The position numbers and the translations under genes are program-made. Of a DNA stretch of 64,000 nucleotides, positions 61,478 through 64,000 are shown piece by piece (the stretch's first letter is position 1; each line of letters begins with the position of its first letter). A model generated the notes under the pieces. It was not told the DNA's origin, did no database searches, and worked only from the letters and a program-made list of their open reading frames with translations. This DNA is from Oscillospiraceae bacterium (GTDB lineage Bacteria > Bacillota > Clostridia > Oscillospirales > CAG-272): the NCBI GenBank assembly GCA_015063385.1, contig SVUG01000007.1:1-64000 (forward strand), read 5' to 3'.

Positions 61478-61786
61478 TTAAGCCTCGATCTTTTCGATCT
61501 GAATCTTAGTGTAGTCCTGACGATGACCGATCTTCTTCTTTTCGTTCTTCTTAGCCTTGTACTTGATTACGTCGATCTTCTTGGACTTGCCGTTCTTAAC
61601 AACGTTTGCAACAACGGTTGCACCTGCCACATAAGGAGTACCTACTGCAAGATTCTCACCGTTTACACAGAGAACCTTATCAAAAGTAACCTTCTCGCCC
61701 TCAGCAACGCCAAGCTTCTCTACGAAGATAACGTCACCCTCGGAAACCTTGTACTGCTTTCCACCTGTTACGAAAATAGCGAACAT
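61478..61786 (-). CDS. rplU: 50S ribosomal protein L21
   Basis: A 102-residue bL21 beginning [18 protein letters not shown], with GAxVxAxV strands and the C-terminal [15 protein letters not shown] signature. First gene of the rplU-prp-rpmA operon. An upstream structured leader and a consensus promoter control the unit. Confidence 0.97.
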   Translation of the reverse strand: MFAIFVTGGKQYKVSEGDVIFVEKLGVAEGEKVTFDKVLCVNGENLAVGTPYVAGATVVANVVKNGKSKKIDVIKYKAKKNEKKKIGHRQDYTKIQIEKIEA

Positions 61787-61792
61787 TGAAAA

Positions 61793-61868
61793 AGCACCTC
61801 ACTTTCGTGTAAAATCGCTATCATAGGCGTTGGCAAAAAGCCAAACTTCCCAGCCTATCAATAAGCGT
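61793..61868 (-). promoter_or_regulatory. ribosomal L21 leader RNA element
   Basis: The leader folds into a long stem, cgcttattgataggc paired with gcctatgatagcg, around an inner hairpin, ttggc-ttttt-gccaa. This agrees in place and form with the L21 leader known upstream of rplU in Firmicutes, thought to mediate autoregulation by L21. Confidence 0.78.
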
Positions 61869-61874
61869 CGTATT

Positions 61875-61903
61875 ATTATAACACTCGACATCTGTTTTGT
61901 CAA
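61875..61903 (-). promoter_or_regulatory. consensus sigma-A promoter of rplU-prp-rpmA
   Basis: Minus-strand TTGACA (61903-61898), 17 bases, TATAAT (61880-61875): perfect match. Confidence 0.92.
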
Positions 61904-61930
61904 GAGCTTTTTGAAAATATTTTTTATATT

Positions 61931-62935
61931 TTAATAACCAAGCGCGTGTATTTTATCCCAAAGGAGATCAGCGTAATTGAGATGACCGCCATCACCGATA
62001 AGCAGCGCGCATTTCTCTCTCGAATCAACCGACTTATAAATCGCCTGAATAGAGGCAAAGCACTCCTCGGTCGGAGCAATCGGGAAAATAGGATCCGTCC
62101 TGCCCGCCGCAATCACCAAGGGACGAGGAGCAATCAGTCCTGCTATATCACTCATCTCAAAATAGCGTCTGATGCTCGGAATATGATTGCACATACAATG
62201 CTCCATAGCGATTATCGAGCCCTCGAACGTGCAAATTGAGCAGGACGGCGCGCAAAGGCTGACGCGCTCGTCGAGCGCGCTGAAATAATACGCCGCAGTA
62301 CCGCCGCCCGAGTTGCCCGTTGCAACGATATTACTCTCGTCTATCGGGAAATTAGAAAGCACCGCATCGAGCGCGCAAGATGCGTCGTGTACGCGCTCAC
62401 CGATAAGCGTTCTGCCCATTAAAATTGCCGTCTTTGCCGTTTCGGTACAGCTCGTGCCGTAGCCGTTAACGCTGCACTCGCCAAAGCTCCTCGCCTCGAT
62501 AACGAGCGCCGCGCGTCCCTCTTTGATTGACCGGGGACCCATTGCACGATGGTGCCAATCGGCGAGAGATTTCTCGTCCTTATCCGTCTTTGCCCGTCCA
62601 AGCGCTATGTGCATACCTGCACCGTGTCCCGAGAAACAAATTGTGAGGGGATATTTATCCTTTTCACCGTCTGGCAAAAGCAGATGGCAAGGTACGAAAT
62701 AACCGGGCTCGCTCTCAACTGTAAAGCGATAATCGGTATATCCGTCGCAATTCTCGCGCCTCTCAAGCTCAAAGGCGGACCCACCGCGCCGAAGCGGCAA
62801 TCCAAGGAGCTCCTTAAGCTTTGACCTCGCGCTCACCTGCCACTCAGTAAGCGAAATATCGCCGTTAAAACGAAGGTGCGGCACAGTCTGCCGCACCCGT
62901 TCAAGCTCATACAGATGACTGTTAAAATTCTTCAT
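61931..62935 (-). CDS. alpha/beta hydrolase (acetylxylan-esterase/dienelactone-type)
   Basis: A 334-residue alpha/beta hydrolase without signal peptide. The nucleophile elbow is GNSGGG (about 208-213), an acid is likely in AAGRTDPIFP, and the His is in GDGGHLNYADLLW near the C terminus. An N-terminal helical region (1-85) precedes the fold, and an oxyanion-type SGHGAG lies near residue 102. The layout recalls large cytosolic carbohydrate esterases, but the substrate is not evident. It follows the CD1247-like gene by 33 bases and may share its promoter. Confidence 0.82.
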   Translation of the reverse strand: MKNFNSHLYELERVRQTVPHLRFNGDISLTEWQVSARSKLKELLGLPLRRGGSAFELERRENCDGYTDYRFTVESEPGYFVPCHLLLPDGEKDKYPLTICFSGHGAGMHIALGRAKTDKDEKSLADWHHRAMGPRSIKEGRAALVIEARSFGECSVNGYGTSCTETAKTAILMGRTLIGERVHDASCALDAVLSNFPIDESNIVATGNSGGGTAAYYFSALDERVSLCAPSCSICTFEGSIIAMEHCMCNHIPSIRRYFEMSDIAGLIAPRPLVIAAGRTDPIFPIAPTEECFASIQAIYKSVDSREKCALLIGDGGHLNYADLLWDKIHALGY

Positions 62936-62968
62936 AAAAACAACTCTGCCTTGAATTATATATCAGAT

Positions 62969-63412
62969 TTAAGCTTCGCAATCCTCGTCGCACTCGTCGC
63001 AGTTGCCATCGCAAATCTCAATATCGGTGATTTTCTCACCGCAAGCGGGGCATGTGATTTCGTCCATCTCAAGAGAATCGTCGAAGCAGATTACCTCACC
63101 GCAGGAGGGGCACTCAAGCTCGTAGTACTCGCAGTCCTCACCATCGTAATCCTCGTCATCGTTAAGGTCGTCGTAGTCGTCGTAGTCCTCGTCAAAGTAA
63201 AGGTCCTCTTCAACCGCGCCAAGATCCTGGTCAAGCTCCTCTACGTACTCGTAAAGCTCCTTATTCTCTGCTTCAAGAGCTGCGATTTTATCTGCCATAT
63301 CGGAAATAAGTGTAAGCATCTCGGAAAGAATCTTTCCTTCCTTTGTGCTCTTGTCAATCTCATAGCCGTCAAAAAGACCGTTAAGATATGCTGCCTTTTC
63401 AGTAATACCCAT
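62969..63412 (-). CDS. CD1247-like protein with coiled N-domain and zinc ribbon
   Basis: A 147-residue very acidic protein. The N terminus (MGITEKAAYLNGLFDGYEI, then a coiled helix to about residue 70) matches the clostridial CD1247 N-terminal domain. A highly acidic linker (DEDYDDYDDLNDDEDYDGED) leads to a two-CxxC zinc ribbon (CPSCGEVICF ... CPACGEK) and a final Cys-rich tail. AAAGGAG precedes the ATG at 63412. Function is unknown. Between efp and a hydrolase. Confidence 0.85.
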   Translation of the reverse strand: MGITEKAAYLNGLFDGYEIDKSTKEGKILSEMLTLISDMADKIAALEAENKELYEYVEELDQDLGAVEEDLYFDEDYDDYDDLNDDEDYDGEDCEYYELECPSCGEVICFDDSLEMDEITCPACGEKITDIEICDGNCDECDEDCEA

Positions 63413-63437
63413 TTTTATTTCTCCTTTAATATTTGTT

Positions 63438-63470
63438 AAAATGCTCCCCGATTTTGCGAGGAGCATTTAG
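63438..63470 (-). terminator. efp terminator
   Basis: Minus-strand aaatgctcctcg / cggggagcatttt stem with a six-base loop and U run, 16 bases after the efp stop. Confidence 0.85.
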
Positions 63471-63485
63471 AATTAAATTATCAAA

Positions 63486-64000
63486 TTAAACTCTTTCAAC
63501 GTACTCGCCGGTTCTGGTATCAATCTTAAGAACCTCACCCTCGTTGATGAAGATCGGAACCTTAACAACTGCACCGGTCTCAAGGGTTGCTTCCTTGGTC
63601 ACGTTGGTAGCGGTATCGCCTCTTACGCCGGGCTCAGTCTCGGTGACTGCAAGCTCTACAAATGTGGGAGGCTCAACAGAGAATACGTTGCCCTTCCAGG
63701 AAGAGATACGGCAAGTAGTGTTTTCCTTAACGAACTTGAAGTTGTCGCCAAGCTTGTCTGCATTGAGAGGAACCTGATCGTAGGTCTCGGGATCCATGAA
63801 GTAGTAAAGCTCACCGTCGTTGTAAAGATACTCAAGATCGCGTCTTTCGATAACTGCGTTCTCAAACTTTGCAGTAGGGTTGAAGGAAGCCTCGCGGATA
63901 GCACCGGTCACAACGTCACGATACTTGGTTCTAACGAAGGCTGCACCCTTACCGGGCTTTACGTGCTGGAACTCGATTACCTGGTATACCTTACCTTCCA
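63486..64000 (-). CDS. efp: elongation factor P (5' end beyond the window)
   Basis: The visible 170 residues include [18 protein letters not shown] near the window edge, with the Lys that is modified or serves at the tip, and continue through all three beta-barrel domains to the C-terminal [23 protein letters not shown] relieves stalling at polyproline. Full length is about 185, so roughly the first 15 codons are missing. Confidence 0.96.
   Translation of the reverse strand, partial: EGKVYQVIEFQHVKPGKGAAFVRTKYRDVVTGAIREASFNPTAKFENAVIERRDLEYLYNDGELYYFMDPETYDQVPLNADKLGDNFKFVKENTTCRISSWKGNVFSVEPPTFVELAVTETEPGVRGDTATNVTKEATLETGAVVKVPIFINEGEVLKIDTRTGEYVERV

Overview
The window reads as a chromosomal segment of an anaerobic, endospore-forming member of the Bacillota (class Clostridia), most likely an uncultured gut Oscillospiraceae-like lineage. 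The evidence is sporulation genes (spoIIID, yabP, yabQ, spoVB, a PdaA-type deacetylase, a DacF-like carboxypeptidase), an L27 with the cleavable Firmicutes N-terminal extension and its Prp protease, an IspH-ribosomal protein S1 fusion, the GlgC/GlgD pair, HemZ, and textbook sigma-A promoters with 17-base spacers. Genus-level placement is inference only.

Layout. 1-4966: the end of a tRNA cluster (tRNA-His complete), clpC, then three minus-strand genes encoding a SpoIID-like/peptidoglycan-binding group without secretion signals. 5010-8881: plus-strand prs, an Rrf2 regulator, lgt, folD, rpsU. 8955-16307: envelope and spore genes (pdaA-like, a DUF624-like membrane protein, dacF-like) mixed with pgi, a small P-loop protein, a Cys-rich possible coat protein, a TrmH-type methyltransferase and spoIIID. 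16308-19068: a gene-free AT-rich stretch with two long hairpins, aspartate kinase, tRNA-Ser and a tandem structured repeat. 19069-24660: a small membrane protein, comF-glnS-MBL, a DUF3343 plus class V aminotransferase pair, and an IS200/IS605 element. 24662-35338: aroK, an amylase-family enzyme and a complete glycogen operon in the order glgB-glgC-glgD-glgA-glgP. 35354-46663: yabQ-yabP, rqcP-hup, spoVB, hemZ-dtd-relA, recJ, a flavoprotein. 46665-47645: diadenylate cyclase cdaA followed by a 50-residue membrane peptide instead of cdaR. 47824-50870: a Crp/Fnr regulator and an ABC importer. 50912-56517: an RpiR regulator, a BaiN-like flavoprotein, a Cmk-PlsC fusion and the IspH-S1 fusion. 56583-57096: a decayed phage-type replication gene. 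57225-64000: an ABC-F ATPase, a HAD phosphatase, galE, the rplU-prp-rpmA operon with its L21 leader, a hydrolase, a CD1247-like protein and the 3' part of efp.

How the genes fit together. Pgi, GlgC/GlgD, GlgA, GlgB, GlgP and the amylase-family enzyme make up a full glucose-6-phosphate to glycogen storage and retrieval route, except that phosphoglucomutase is not in the window. Several spore-cortex and mother-cell genes are scattered among housekeeping operons. The least explained items are the signal-less SpoIID-like trio, the CdaA partner peptide, the small P-loop protein, the tRNA-tail-like repeats, and the hairpin-rich gap after spoIIID. No CRISPR array, intact prophage or defence island was seen.
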